64,000 bases of DNA from JACOMS01 sp051252005 (GTDB lineage Bacteria; Pseudomonadota; Alphaproteobacteria; Caulobacterales; Maricaulaceae), in the NCBI GenBank assembly GCA_051252005.1, contig JBPOEZ010000002.1, positions 310,001 to 374,000 on the forward strand, written 5' to 3'. This document shows positions 1-9,800 of this stretch, in pieces. The position numbers were made by a program, and so were the translations under genes. Below the pieces are notes generated by a model, which had not been told where the DNA came from, made no database searches, and saw nothing but the letters and a program-made list of their open reading frames with translations. The first letter of the stretch is position 1, and each line of letters begins with the position of its first letter.

Positions 1-1391
1 GCTGTGCTTTCTTCGGCGACAGTGAACACACCGTCCATCGCGGCATAAGCGTCGGCGTTCATAGACTGCAAGAACTTTACTGCGTCCCAATTTTGATTAC
101 CGCCGTCAGCGTTTGCGATCCACTCGCCGTCTTCGCGGGAGTAATCCAGATAAAGCATGGAGGCGACCGCGTCGACGCGCAGTCCATCAAGGTGATATTC
201 TTCGAGCCAGAAGCGTGCATTTGCGACCAAATAATTGACGGCTTCCTTGCGCCCGAAATTAAAGATCAGCGTATTCCAGTCAGGATGAAAGCCTTTTCGC
301 GGATCGGCATGCTCATAAAGATGCGTGCCGTCAAATTGCGCAAGACCATGATCATCGGACGGAAAATGCCCCGGTACCCAGTCTAAAATAACACCGATAT
401 TGGCCTTGTGACAGGCATCGACAAAGGCTTTAAATTCCGCTGGACTACCATGCCGAGATGTCGGAGCGTACAGGCCAATAGGCTGATAACCCCATGATCC
501 ATCGAAAGGATGCTCGGTGATCGGCAGAAGCTCGATATGGGTAAAGCCAAGCTCTGTCACATAGGGAATAAGGTTATCCGTCAGTTCTGCGTAGGACAGA
601 TAACCGTTCCCGTCTCTGCGCTGCCACGAGCCTAAGTGAAGCTCATACGTTGACATCGGAGCTTCGCGGTTCTGTTTGGCCGCGCGTGATTTCATCCATT
701 TTCCATCACGCCACTTATAGCCGGATAAATCCCGCACAACTGAGGCGGACTTCGGACGAAGTTCTGCGCCAAAACCGAACGGATCAGCTTTCAGAGGTTG
801 CATATGACCGCTTTCGTCGCGGATCGCATATTTATAGGCCGCGCCGTCGCCAGCGCCCGGGATGAAAAGCTCCCATAGGCCACTTCCGCCGCGTGAACGC
901 ATCGGATGTTTCGTTGAGCTCCACAGGTTAAAATCTCCTGCAACACAGACCCCAGCCGCATTGGGCGCCCAGACAACAAAGCGTGTTCCTTCTGTGCCTT
1001 CTTGAACTTTTACATGCGCGCCCATGGCGTTGAAGGCATGAACATGGCGGCCTTCGGATAAGAGGTGCAAGTCAAGCTCGCCAAGGTCTGGCGCAAAACG
1101 GTAAGGATCCTCATAGCGATGCTCCGTGCCGTCATAATCCGCGATAAGCTGATAACCCGTTTTGAGTTTCGCCGCGCTAATGCGCGCTTCAAATATGCCG
1201 CCTTCGTGCAGACACGTGCAGGCCGAAACTGGTTTTTTGCCGCGTGGTTTTACAACGCTGACAGACCTTGCATGCGGCGCGTAAGCGCGAATAACGAGCG
1301 TTTCGCCGTCCAAATGACTACCGAGGAAAGCGAAAGGGTCAGCATGACAGCCTCTAAGAATTCGGAAAATGTCTTGCTGGTGATCTATCAT
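1..1391 (-). CDS. glgB: 1,4-alpha-glucan branching enzyme, C-terminus cut by window edge
   Basis: Glycogen branching enzyme, which moves alpha-1,4 chains to alpha-1,6 positions. The visible 463 codons begin at ATG (1389-1391) and run off the left edge without a stop; the family is usually about 630-730 residues, so roughly the last third is missing. Seen: an N-terminal CBM48-type region (LGSHLDGETL, then WAPNAAGVCVAGDFN), the GH13 strand with VRDLSG and GSWGYQPIGLYAP, the nucleophile motif GLRVDAVASMLYLDYSR, and, at the very edge, VAEEST, which contains the acid/base Glu. It lies 28 bp downstream of glgP on the same strand, so the two are probably cotranscribed. Identification is firm; only the 3' end is unknown. 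Confidence 0.96.
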   Translation of the reverse strand, partial: MIDHQQDIFRILRGCHADPFAFLGSHLDGETLVIRAYAPHARSVSVVKPRGKKPVSACTCLHEGGIFEARISAAKLKTGYQLIADYDGTEHRYEDPYRFAPDLGELDLHLLSEGRHVHAFNAMGAHVKVQEGTEGTRFVVWAPNAAGVCVAGDFNLWSSTKHPMRSRGGSGLWELFIPGAGDGAAYKYAIRDESGHMQPLKADPFGFGAELRPKSASVVRDLSGYKWRDGKWMKSRAAKQNREAPMSTYELHLGSWQRRDGNGYLSYAELTDNLIPYVTELGFTHIELLPITEHPFDGSWGYQPIGLYAPTSRHGSPAEFKAFVDACHKANIGVILDWVPGHFPSDDHGLAQFDGTHLYEHADPRKGFHPDWNTLIFNFGRKEAVNYLVANARFWLEEYHLDGLRVDAVASMLYLDYSREDGEWIANADGGNQNWDAVKFLQSMNADAYAAMDGVFTVAEEST

Positions 1392-1419
1392 ACGCCGCTT
1401 TCTTGTCTTTCGCTGATAT

Positions 1420-3873
1420 CTACTTTAACGGAGCCATTGGGGCTTGCCAAATATCTTTAGCGTAACCGCGAATGGTGCGATCAGAACTGAACCACCCCAT
1501 CTTCGCCGTGTTTAAAATGGCCATTTTCGCCCACACATCTTTCTGGGCATAGACGCCGTCAACATGGCGCTGCATATTCCAATAGGCATCAAAGTCTGGG
1601 ACGACTTGAAAATAATCATGATGCTTGATGTTATCAAGAATGTCGTGGAAACGGCCTGTGTCTCCGTCCGAGAATACACCGGCTTCAAGCTGCGCGATGA
1701 TACGCTGTAAACGCGGCGAGTCTTTGATGACTTCCGAAGGCCTACGGCGGGCATGTTGCCGCTCAGCCACTTCGTGGGCTTTTAGACCAAAGATGAAAAT
1801 GTTTTCATCGCCAACATGTTCGGCCATTTCAACATTCGCGCCGTCAAGCGTACCGATAGTCAATGCGCCGTTTAGGGCGAATTTCATGTTGCCTGTACCG
1901 GAGGCCTCGAAACCAGCCGTTGAGATTTGCTCGGAAAGATCAGCGCCTGGAATAAGAACCTCGGCCGCCGTTACATTATAATTCGGCAAGAAGATAACTT
2001 TGAGCTTATCGCCAATGTCGGGATCATTATTGACCACAGCGGCTACGTCGTTGATCAGCTTGATGATAAGCTTGGCAAGGAAATAGCTTGGCGCAGCTTT
2101 ACCAGCAAAGATTTTAACGCGTGGCTGTATCTTAGCCGACGGATTGTCTTTGATCTCATTATAAAGCGCGATTGTCTCAAGAACATTCATAAGCTGGCGC
2201 TTATACTCATGTATACGTTTGATCTGAATATCGAACATTGCGTCAGGGTTTACGGTCACGCCCGTGCGTTCTTTTAAGAACTCAGCCAAACGGGCTTTAT
2301 TCGCAGATTTCACGTCCATGTAACTTTTCTGAAAGACTTTATCGTCGGCCAATGGAACAAGCTTGGTGAGCTGCTCTAGATCATCGATCCATCCTTCACC
2401 GATTTTATCTGAGATGAGTGCAGATAGCCTTGTGTTACATTCCAAAAGCCAGCGCCGAGGCGTCACGCCGTTCGTCTGGTTGACAATTTTTTCTGGGAAC
2501 ATCGTATGTAGATCATGGAAGACCGTTTCTTTCATCAACTCTGTATGCAACGCGGAAACGCCGTTTACTTTGCGCGATCCGATGAAAGCCAGATTACCCA
2601 TCCGCACCCAGTCCTGTTGATGAGGATGAATCGCTTGAATACCCGCGATCACGTGATGCTCTAACCCTTTGGCCAAGGCTTCTTGGTAAAAGGCACCGTC
2701 GATCATATTGATGATTTGAAGATGACGAGGGAGAATATGCCTGAACAAGTCTACAGGCCATTTTTCAAGCGCTTCGGGCAAGAGTGTATGGTTGGTATAG
2801 TGCAAAGTTTCGCGCGCGACTTTAAAGGCCTTCGTGAAATCAAAGCCGTGAATATCCATCAAAATACGAATTAATTCAGGGACAGCAATCGCTGGGTGAG
2901 TGTCGTTAAGCTGCACGGCGACATGTTCACCAAGCTTTGCGAGGTCGTCATAATTCATTAAGAAGCGGCGAAGGAGATCTTGCAGCGAGGCCGATGTAAA
3001 GAAGACTTCTTGCTTGAGGCGCAGTTCACGCCCTTCGGCCGTATGATCACCCGGATAGAGAACTTTTGAAATAGATTCGGCGAGAATTTGCTGACGCGCC
3101 GCCGCCATAAAATCGCCCTCGTTGAATTTTTTTAAATTCATCAAATCAGCTTGACGCGCTGACCATAAGCGAAGCGTGTTGACATGCTTCCCTTCCCAGC
3201 CCGCGATCGGCATATCAAACGCCACAGCATGTATACGCTCGGTTGGTGTCCAGACAGATTTTCCGTCCGCGTCCGTATCAACCGTCCCGCCAAAATCAAT
3301 ATCATAGACGACTTCAGGACGCCGGAACTCCCAAGCGTTGCCTTCGACGAGCCAATCTTCCGGCTCTTCCATTTGCCAACCATCTTCGATGTCTTGACGG
3401 AAAATACCGTGTTGGTAACGAATACCGTAACCCATACCCGCCACGCCAGTTGTCGACATAGAATCCATAAAGCAAGCTGCGAGACGGCCAAGACCGCCAT
3501 TCCCTAAAGCGGCGTCATGCTCAGCGTGCAGTACGGCTTCAAAGTCGAGCCCTTGTTCTTTGAAAAAAGCTTTCGCATCGGGCATCAAGCCGAGATTTGT
3601 CAAACTATCTTCGAGCATCCGCCCAATCATGAATTCCATAGATAGATAATAAACGCGCTTTTGCTTGTTCTTGTAAATTCGGCGCGTGGTGTCGATCCAG
3701 CCCTCAACCATTTGATCTCTTGCTGCGAGTGAAAGCGCGACGCACCAATCACGCTCAACAGCATGCTGCTTGTCTTTACCGACTGAGTAAATCAGGTGAC
3801 GCAAAACGGAGTCCCCAAAATTTTCATGGATGAGGGACTTTGTATCTTCTATCTTTGGAGTACTTGGTGGCAT
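1420..3873 (-). CDS. glgP: Glycogen/maltodextrin phosphorylase
   Basis: Releases glucose-1-phosphate from the non-reducing ends of glycogen using pyridoxal phosphate. The PLP-binding motif EASGTGNMKF is present, with the lysine at about residue 664; RYEYGMF-like and GGLGRLAACF family motifs also fit. I start it at the inner ATG (MPPSTPK, 817 aa, close to the usual 815). The reading frame is open to an ATG at 3927, but that start has no Shine-Dalgarno, would add 18 residues of no family resemblance, and would put a palindromic operator only 6 bp upstream. The inner start is preceded by AAAGAG. glgB follows at 28 bp. Divergent from glgC. Confidence 0.95.
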   Translation of the reverse strand: MPPSTPKIEDTKSLIHENFGDSVLRHLIYSVGKDKQHAVERDWCVALSLAARDQMVEGWIDTTRRIYKNKQKRVYYLSMEFMIGRMLEDSLTNLGLMPDAKAFFKEQGLDFEAVLHAEHDAALGNGGLGRLAACFMDSMSTTGVAGMGYGIRYQHGIFRQDIEDGWQMEEPEDWLVEGNAWEFRRPEVVYDIDFGGTVDTDADGKSVWTPTERIHAVAFDMPIAGWEGKHVNTLRLWSARQADLMNLKKFNEGDFMAAARQQILAESISKVLYPGDHTAEGRELRLKQEVFFTSASLQDLLRRFLMNYDDLAKLGEHVAVQLNDTHPAIAVPELIRILMDIHGFDFTKAFKVARETLHYTNHTLLPEALEKWPVDLFRHILPRHLQIINMIDGAFYQEALAKGLEHHVIAGIQAIHPHQQDWVRMGNLAFIGSRKVNGVSALHTELMKETVFHDLHTMFPEKIVNQTNGVTPRRWLLECNTRLSALISDKIGEGWIDDLEQLTKLVPLADDKVFQKSYMDVKSANKARLAEFLKERTGVTVNPDAMFDIQIKRIHEYKRQLMNVLETIALYNEIKDNPSAKIQPRVKIFAGKAAPSYFLAKLIIKLINDVAAVVNNDPDIGDKLKVIFLPNYNVTAAEVLIPGADLSEQISTAGFEASGTGNMKFALNGALTIGTLDGANVEMAEHVGDENIFIFGLKAHEVAERQHARRRPSEVIKDSPRLQRIIAQLEAGVFSDGDTGRFHDILDNIKHHDYFQVVPDFDAYWNMQRHVDGVYAQKDVWAKMAILNTAKMGWFSSDRTIRGYAKDIWQAPMAPLK

Positions 3874-3932
3874 GTTATTTCTCTTTAAAAAATCCCTTAT
3901 TGCACAAAGATTGAATGTGTGCGACATAAAAT

Positions 3933-3946
3933 TGACAGCGCTGTCA
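3933..3946. promoter_or_regulatory. 14-bp perfect palindrome in the glgP/glgC divergent promoter
   Basis: TGACAGCGCTGTCA is a perfect palindrome with a central CG, the general form of LacI/GalR-family operators. On the minus strand an AT-rich TATATAAAAT stretch lies directly before it, so it would sit over or just after the glgP transcription start, about 60 bp before the chosen glgP start and 130 bp before glgC. Seen directly: the palindrome. Inferred: that a LacI-type sugar-responsive repressor, not encoded in this window, binds it. Confidence 0.6.
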
Positions 3947-4076
3947 TTTTATATAAGGCGTATAAATTACGGGTGCTAATATTTTTGTGATGACTCTTTG
4001 TGTGATTTAAGGTCAATTATATGGGGCATACAGATAAAAAAAGAAAAATAGGGGTTCAACCCCAAAAGGGAGAGAA

Positions 4077-5354
4077 ATGATGAAAAATGAAGCACGTACG
4101 TCCAGCCGCAGATTAGCTGAAAAATCTATGGCTTTTGTTTTGGCCGGTGGACGGGGAAGCCGCCTGCACAACCTCACTGAGAAACGTGCCAAGCCTGCCG
4201 TGTTTTTTGGCGGCAAATTCCGCATCATTGATTTCGCTCTCTCCAATGCCATGAATTCCGGCATCAAGCGCATCGGCGTCGCAACTCAGTATAAACAGCA
4301 CAGCCTGATCCGGCACTTGCAGCGCGGTTGGAATTTTTACCGCGCAGAACGCAATGAAAGCTTTGACATCATGCCCGCCTCGCAAACCATGTCAGAAGAG
4401 AGATGGTATGAAGGCACGGCGGACGCGGTTTACCAAAACATCCATATTATAGAGAGCTATTCGAACGTCGAATATATTGTCATCCTTGCGGGTGATCATA
4501 TCTACAAAATGGATTATGAATTAATGCTCGAAGAGCATGTAAGTTCCGGCGCGGATGTCACCATTGGGTGTTTGCAAGTTAGCGTCGAAGAGGCCAAAGG
4601 CTTTGGCGTAATGCACGTCGATAAGACCGACAGGATCACAGATTTCTTAGAAAAGCCCGACAATCCGCCAACGATACCAGGACAAGACAATGTGTGCCTT
4701 GCCTCTATGGGTATCTATGTCTTCAATAAGGCCTTCCTGTTTGAACAACTACGGCGTGACGCGGCGGAAAAAGGTAGTGACCGTGATTTCGGAAAGAATC
4801 TCATTCCTTACATTGTTGAAAACGGAAAAGCGCAAGCACACCGCTTTACAAAATCTTGTGTCCGGTCAGAAGGCGAAGAAGAATCCTATTGGCGCGATGT
4901 TGGAACGATTGACGCATTTATGGAAGCCAATCTCGACCTCACCTCCTTCGAACCTGCCCTTAATTTATACGATAAAAATTGGCCGATTTGGACCTATTCC
5001 GAATTAGCCCCTGGCGCGAAATTCATCCACGATGATGTTGGGCGGCGCGGCGCGGCGGTTAACTCCGTTGTTTCTGGCGGCTGCATCATTTCAGGCTCCC
5101 GCGTTGATCAATCACTCCTGTTTACGAATGTTTATGTGCACTCTTATGCATCGCTTAAGCGCGCGATTGTGCTGCCGGATGTGGATATTGGCGAGAAATG
5201 CCAACTCACCAATGTCGTCATTGACAAGGGCGTACAAATTCCAGAAGGGCTAGCCGTTGGTAATGACCCCATAGAAGATGCCAAACGTTTTTACAGAACA
5301 GAAAACGGCGTCTGCCTCATTACTCAAGCGATGATTGATAATTTGGATAAATAA
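4077..5354 (+). CDS. glgC: Glucose-1-phosphate adenylyltransferase (ADP-glucose pyrophosphorylase)
   Basis: Makes ADP-glucose from glucose-1-phosphate and ATP, the committed step of glycogen synthesis. The N-terminal nucleotidyltransferase domain shows LAGGRGSRLHNLTEKRAKPA and FRIIDFALSN; GDHIYKMDY is the metal/sugar-phosphate site; YWRDVGTIDAF is the glucose-1-phosphate motif; the C-terminus is a left-handed beta-helix. At 425 aa it matches the bacterial length of about 420-430. GGGAGAG lies just before the ATG. First gene of a rightward operon: glgA starts on the base after its stop codon, so translation is probably coupled. Confidence 0.97.
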   Translation: MMKNEARTSSRRLAEKSMAFVLAGGRGSRLHNLTEKRAKPAVFFGGKFRIIDFALSNAMNSGIKRIGVATQYKQHSLIRHLQRGWNFYRAERNESFDIMPASQTMSEERWYEGTADAVYQNIHIIESYSNVEYIVILAGDHIYKMDYELMLEEHVSSGADVTIGCLQVSVEEAKGFGVMHVDKTDRITDFLEKPDNPPTIPGQDNVCLASMGIYVFNKAFLFEQLRRDAAEKGSDRDFGKNLIPYIVENGKAQAHRFTKSCVRSEGEEESYWRDVGTIDAFMEANLDLTSFEPALNLYDKNWPIWTYSELAPGAKFIHDDVGRRGAAVNSVVSGGCIISGSRVDQSLLFTNVYVHSYASLKRAIVLPDVDIGEKCQLTNVVIDKGVQIPEGLAVGNDPIEDAKRFYRTENGVCLITQAMIDNLDK

Positions 5355-6806
5355 GTGCCGCGACAAAAAAAATGCTCCGTCCTCTTCGCTGCGTCCGAAT
5401 GTTTTCCGCTGATTAAAACAGGCGGATTGGCAGATGTGGTCGGGGCTCTCCCGCTTGCGCTCGAAAAAACGAGCACAGAAGTCACGGTCTTCCTGCCAGG
5501 TTTCCCCAGAGTCCTATCGGGCCTAAAGGGCAAAAAAACGCTTGTGAAGCTAGCTGATGTCGGCGGTCACCCCGCGACGCTTGTTAAAGGCACTACGGAA
5601 ACCGGACTGAATGTCATCGCGCTCGATGCCCCCCATTTTTTCAACATAGACGGCAATCCCTACCTCGATGACTCAGGAAATGACCGAGAAGGTAACGGCC
5701 AAAAATTCGCTGCGTTTGCAAAAACTGCCGCTGATTTAGCCATGGGCCACATTGGACGCAAAAAATATGACATCCTCCACGCGCATGATTGGCAAGCCGG
5801 TCTTAGCGCGGCCTACATTAAAGCCGCAGGCAACACGCAGGTGAAAACCGTTCTGACCATTCACAATCTGGCTTTCCAAGGCCTCTTCCCAAAACAGCTC
5901 ATGAAAGGCCTAGAGCTGCCGCTTGAATATTACGGCCCAGACGGTTTTGAATATTGGGACCAAGTCAGCTTCTTAAAGGCTGGCATTGCCTATAGCGATC
6001 ACGTCACGACGGTCAGTCCGACTTACGCGCTTGAAATTCAATCTGATGAAGGCGGCATGGGTTTTGGCGGGTTGCTCCGAGCCAAAGGTAAAACCCTTTC
6101 CGGCATATTAAACGGTATTGATTTAGACGTTTGGAATCCAGAAACGGACCCCGCTTTAAAGCATCATTATTCTGCGGCGGATTACAGCAACAAGGCAAAA
6201 AACAAGCTCGCCTTACAGAAACAACTAGGCCTTCGCGTTGATAGCAAAGCGCTTCTGTTTACAGTTATATCCAGACTCACAACGCAAAAGGGCCTCGACC
6301 TTCTCGCGGACATGACCGACTATATTGTCGGCAAAGGCGGACAAATCGCGCTGCTCGGCTCCGGCGACTCGGCGATTGAAGCGGCTTTCCTTGCGGCGGC
6401 CAAAAAGCATCCAACAGAAATTTCTGTCACCATCGGGTACGACGAGCCTTTTGCTCACACGCTCCAAGCCGGAGCCGATGCTAATTTCATCCCGTCGCGG
6501 TTTGAGCCTTGCGGCCTGACACAGCTTTGCGCCATGCGATACGGGACTGTGCCAATCGTTGGGCGCGTTGGCGGTTTGAACGACACAGTGATTGACGCAA
6601 GCCCAATGGCGCTCTCAAGCGGCGCGGCGACAGGCGTACAGTTTTCGCCGATCAATGCCCATATGCTGTTCTCGGCAATCGCGCGGTCCTTTGATTTGTA
6701 CGAAACCCCCGAACGCTGGCGCGGGCTTGTTGCAAACTGCTTGAATCAAAATGTCGGATGGGGGGCCTCAGCCGCCGACTATAAAAACCTCTATATGTCC
6801 CTCTAA
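5355..6806 (+). CDS. glgA: Glycogen synthase (ADP-glucose type, GT5)
   Basis: Transfers glucose from ADP-glucose to the growing alpha-1,4 chain. Family signatures: KTGGLADVVGALP near the N-terminus (ADP-glucose binding), HAHDWQAGL, and PSRFEPCGLTQLCAMRYG near the C-terminus with the catalytic Glu. 483 aa, normal for GT5. The start is GTG immediately after the glgC stop; there is no good independent ribosome site, consistent with coupling to glgC. Its TAA overlaps the ATG of the next gene (TAATG). Confidence 0.97.
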   Translation: MPRQKKCSVLFAASECFPLIKTGGLADVVGALPLALEKTSTEVTVFLPGFPRVLSGLKGKKTLVKLADVGGHPATLVKGTTETGLNVIALDAPHFFNIDGNPYLDDSGNDREGNGQKFAAFAKTAADLAMGHIGRKKYDILHAHDWQAGLSAAYIKAAGNTQVKTVLTIHNLAFQGLFPKQLMKGLELPLEYYGPDGFEYWDQVSFLKAGIAYSDHVTTVSPTYALEIQSDEGGMGFGGLLRAKGKTLSGILNGIDLDVWNPETDPALKHHYSAADYSNKAKNKLALQKQLGLRVDSKALLFTVISRLTTQKGLDLLADMTDYIVGKGGQIALLGSGDSAIEAAFLAAAKKHPTEISVTIGYDEPFAHTLQAGADANFIPSRFEPCGLTQLCAMRYGTVPIVGRVGGLNDTVIDASPMALSSGAATGVQFSPINAHMLFSAIARSFDLYETPERWRGLVANCLNQNVGWGASAADYKNLYMSL

Positions 6807-9800
6807 TGCCGCGTGCGAAAACTATGACAGACGGGAAGCCCGCTCCGCTCGGACCAGACGTGCAGAAGGGCGGCATTAATTTCGCCCTCTTCTCCGCTCA
6901 TGCCGTGTCCGTTACGCTGTGTCTTTTTTCCTCCGACGGCAAAACCGAAACAGACCGTATTGCCCTGACCGCAAAAACAGGCGACGTCTGGCACGGCTTT
7001 GTAAAAGACCTCAAGACAGGGCAGCTTTACGGCTACCGAGTGGACGGCCCCTATGCGCCCCATGAAGGCCATAGATTTAATTCAAATAAGCTTCTGATAG
7101 ACCCTTACGCCAAAAACCTGTTCGGCGATTTCGTACAGCACGACGCGCTTTACGGCTATGACGTTCACGCCCCAGGCAAAGACTTGTCGTTTAGCACGGT
7201 CGATAGCGCGCCCTATGTGCCCAAATCCGTTGCCGGAAACCCAGCTTATAAATGGGAAAAAGGCAACCGCCCCAAAAACGAATGGACGGACACAATTATA
7301 TATGAAGCCCACGTCAAAGGCTTCACCAAACGGATGGACGCCGTTCCTGAGGCTCAACGCGGAACGCTCACGGGGCTAGCGAACCCTGCCGCTATTACCC
7401 ATCTAAAAAATCTCGGCGTCACGGCCATCGAACTTATGCCCGTTCAGAGCTTTTTCTCCGAACCCAGACTCACGGAAATGGGTTTGACAAATTATTGGGG
7501 TTACAATCCCGTCAATTACTTTGCGCCTCATACGCCTTATCTCGGGCCCAACGGCGAAACCGCTTTTCAAGAAGCCGTCAAAGCGCTTCACCAAGCGGGC
7601 ATCGAAGTTATTCTCGATGTTGTCTATAACCATACGGCGGAGAGCTGGGAGCTCGGGCCAACTTTGTCGTATCGCGGCATAGATAATGCCAGCTATTACC
7701 AGCTCCAAGATGACCGCCGTTTTTATGTCAATCATACGGGCTGCGGCAACACGCTTAACATGGCCCATCCGCGCGTGCTGGAGCTGACGATTGAGAGCCT
7801 TCGCTACTGGGCGGACGTCATGCATGTCGATGGTTTCCGGTTTGATCTTGCGCCGACTTTGGCGCGCAACCCCAGCGACTTTGACCCTAACGCGCCGTTC
7901 TTTAAGGCGCTGCAAGTCGATCCGATTCTATCAAAAACAAAACTCATCGCAGAGCCTTGGGACATTGGCCCAAGTGGATATGTGCTAGGACAGTTTCCGG
8001 ACGACTGGACAGAATGGAATGACAGGTTCCGCGACGATGTTCGCAGTTTCTGGCGCGGCGACGCAGGCGCGCACCAAACCCTCGCCGGAGCTTTGCTTGG
8101 TTCGGCCAATATTTTCGATCATGATCACCGCGCCGCAACAAGTTCGATCAATCTTATCTCCGCCCATGACGGGTTCACGCTGCACGACACCGTTAGCTAT
8201 AACGACAAACACAATCACGCGAACCGCGAAGATAACCGCGACGGACACGGCCATAATCTCTCAGACAATATGGGAGCCGAAGGCGAGACGGATAATCCAG
8301 AAATTATTGCCGCGCGCCATCAGCGTAAAAAGAACATGTTGGCCACATTATTATTGTCCCAAGGCACGCCGATGGTTTTGGCAGGTGATGAATTTGGACA
8401 TTCGAAGAAAGGCAATAACAATGCCTACTGCCAAGACAATGACATTACATGGCTGGATTGGGAAAACCGGGACCTTGAGCTGGAGCAGTTCACAAAAGAC
8501 CTTATTGCCCTGCGTAAAGCCTATCCGCACTTTTCCCAGACAGTGTTCTTGCACGGCGAAACCGCCGAGCAATCATTTGCTCGCAATGCAGAATGGCTTT
8601 CACCGTCTGGGCACGTTCTCCAGAATCATGAGTGGGAGAACCCGCACCTCTCTTGCCTCGGGCTCGCCTTATCTTTGCACGGCGAAGACACGTTACTTGT
8701 CGTCATAAACCGAGGCGATGCTTGCAAGTTCGACCTACCCGCTTCCGACATGACGTGCCTCATATCGACTTCGGTTGAGACAACAGACATAGGCACTATT
8801 CCCGCACATTCAGTGTCCGTTTTCAAAAACGATGGCCAATATTTACCGCCGGAGAGACGCCAAAGCGCTTTGGCTAGCCTCGCGGGGCAAGCCGGTATCG
8901 TCGACTCATACCGTGATATAGGCGGGACCGTTCACGTCACGTCTGATGATACGCGCGGGAAACTTCTCGCGGCGCTTGTCGTAGATTTAAATAAGCGCGA
9001 AAGCTTTGATGCCGCCTCCAAAACCCCACCCGTTAATTCGAAAGTATACGGCGCAGACAAGCTCCGCAAGCAAGGCGGTTGCTGGGGTCTTACGGCGGCG
9101 CTCTACGGTTTGAAGTCTGATAGAAATTGGGGCGTCGGCGATTTTGAAGACCTCGCCGTGTTGGCAGAAATTATGGCAGCGAAAGGCGCAGACTTTATCG
9201 GTATTAATCCGGTGCATGCGTTGTTCCCATCTGCGCCTGCCCTTTTCGCGCCCTACTCCCCGTCCTCGCGGCGGTTTTTAAATGTGATGTGCATTGCGCC
9301 CGATAAAATGAACGATTTACCGGACAGTTACCGCGCAGACACAGCGGCCCTTCGGGAGCCAGAGCTTGTTGATTACAGCGCCGTTTACGCGGCTAAGATG
9401 CAGGCATTTGAATCCGCCTTTAAGGCATTTTCAAAACTTTCGAAAGCCACTAAACGCCAGAAAGCGTTTGGGAAGTTCCTCAAGGACAACGGCGAAGATC
9501 TTCAAAATCACGCGCTTTTTGATGCCCTTTTTGAAACACTTCCAGAAAGCAAAAAAACCTCTGAAGGATGGAAGAACTTCCCCGCGCAATTTGCTGACCC
9601 AAAATCCAAGGCCTGCGCGAAATTTTCTGCCAAACATAAAGATCGCATTCAGTTCTACGCTTACTTGCAATGGACGGCCCACACGCAATTAGAAAGCGCT
9701 CAAAACCGCGCGAAAGCCGCAGGCATGTCGGTAGGGATCTATCTGGATTTTGCCGTGGGGATTGTCTCCGGCGGGTCAGATGCTTGGCAGAACAAGGCGG

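Noticed and set aside
1065..1460. 131-codon plus-strand frame at the left edge
   Set aside because: Antisense to the glgB N-terminus.
8019..8708. 229-codon open frame inside the GlgX-MalQ gene
   Set aside because: Overlaps the GlgX catalytic domain in another frame; no family resemblance.
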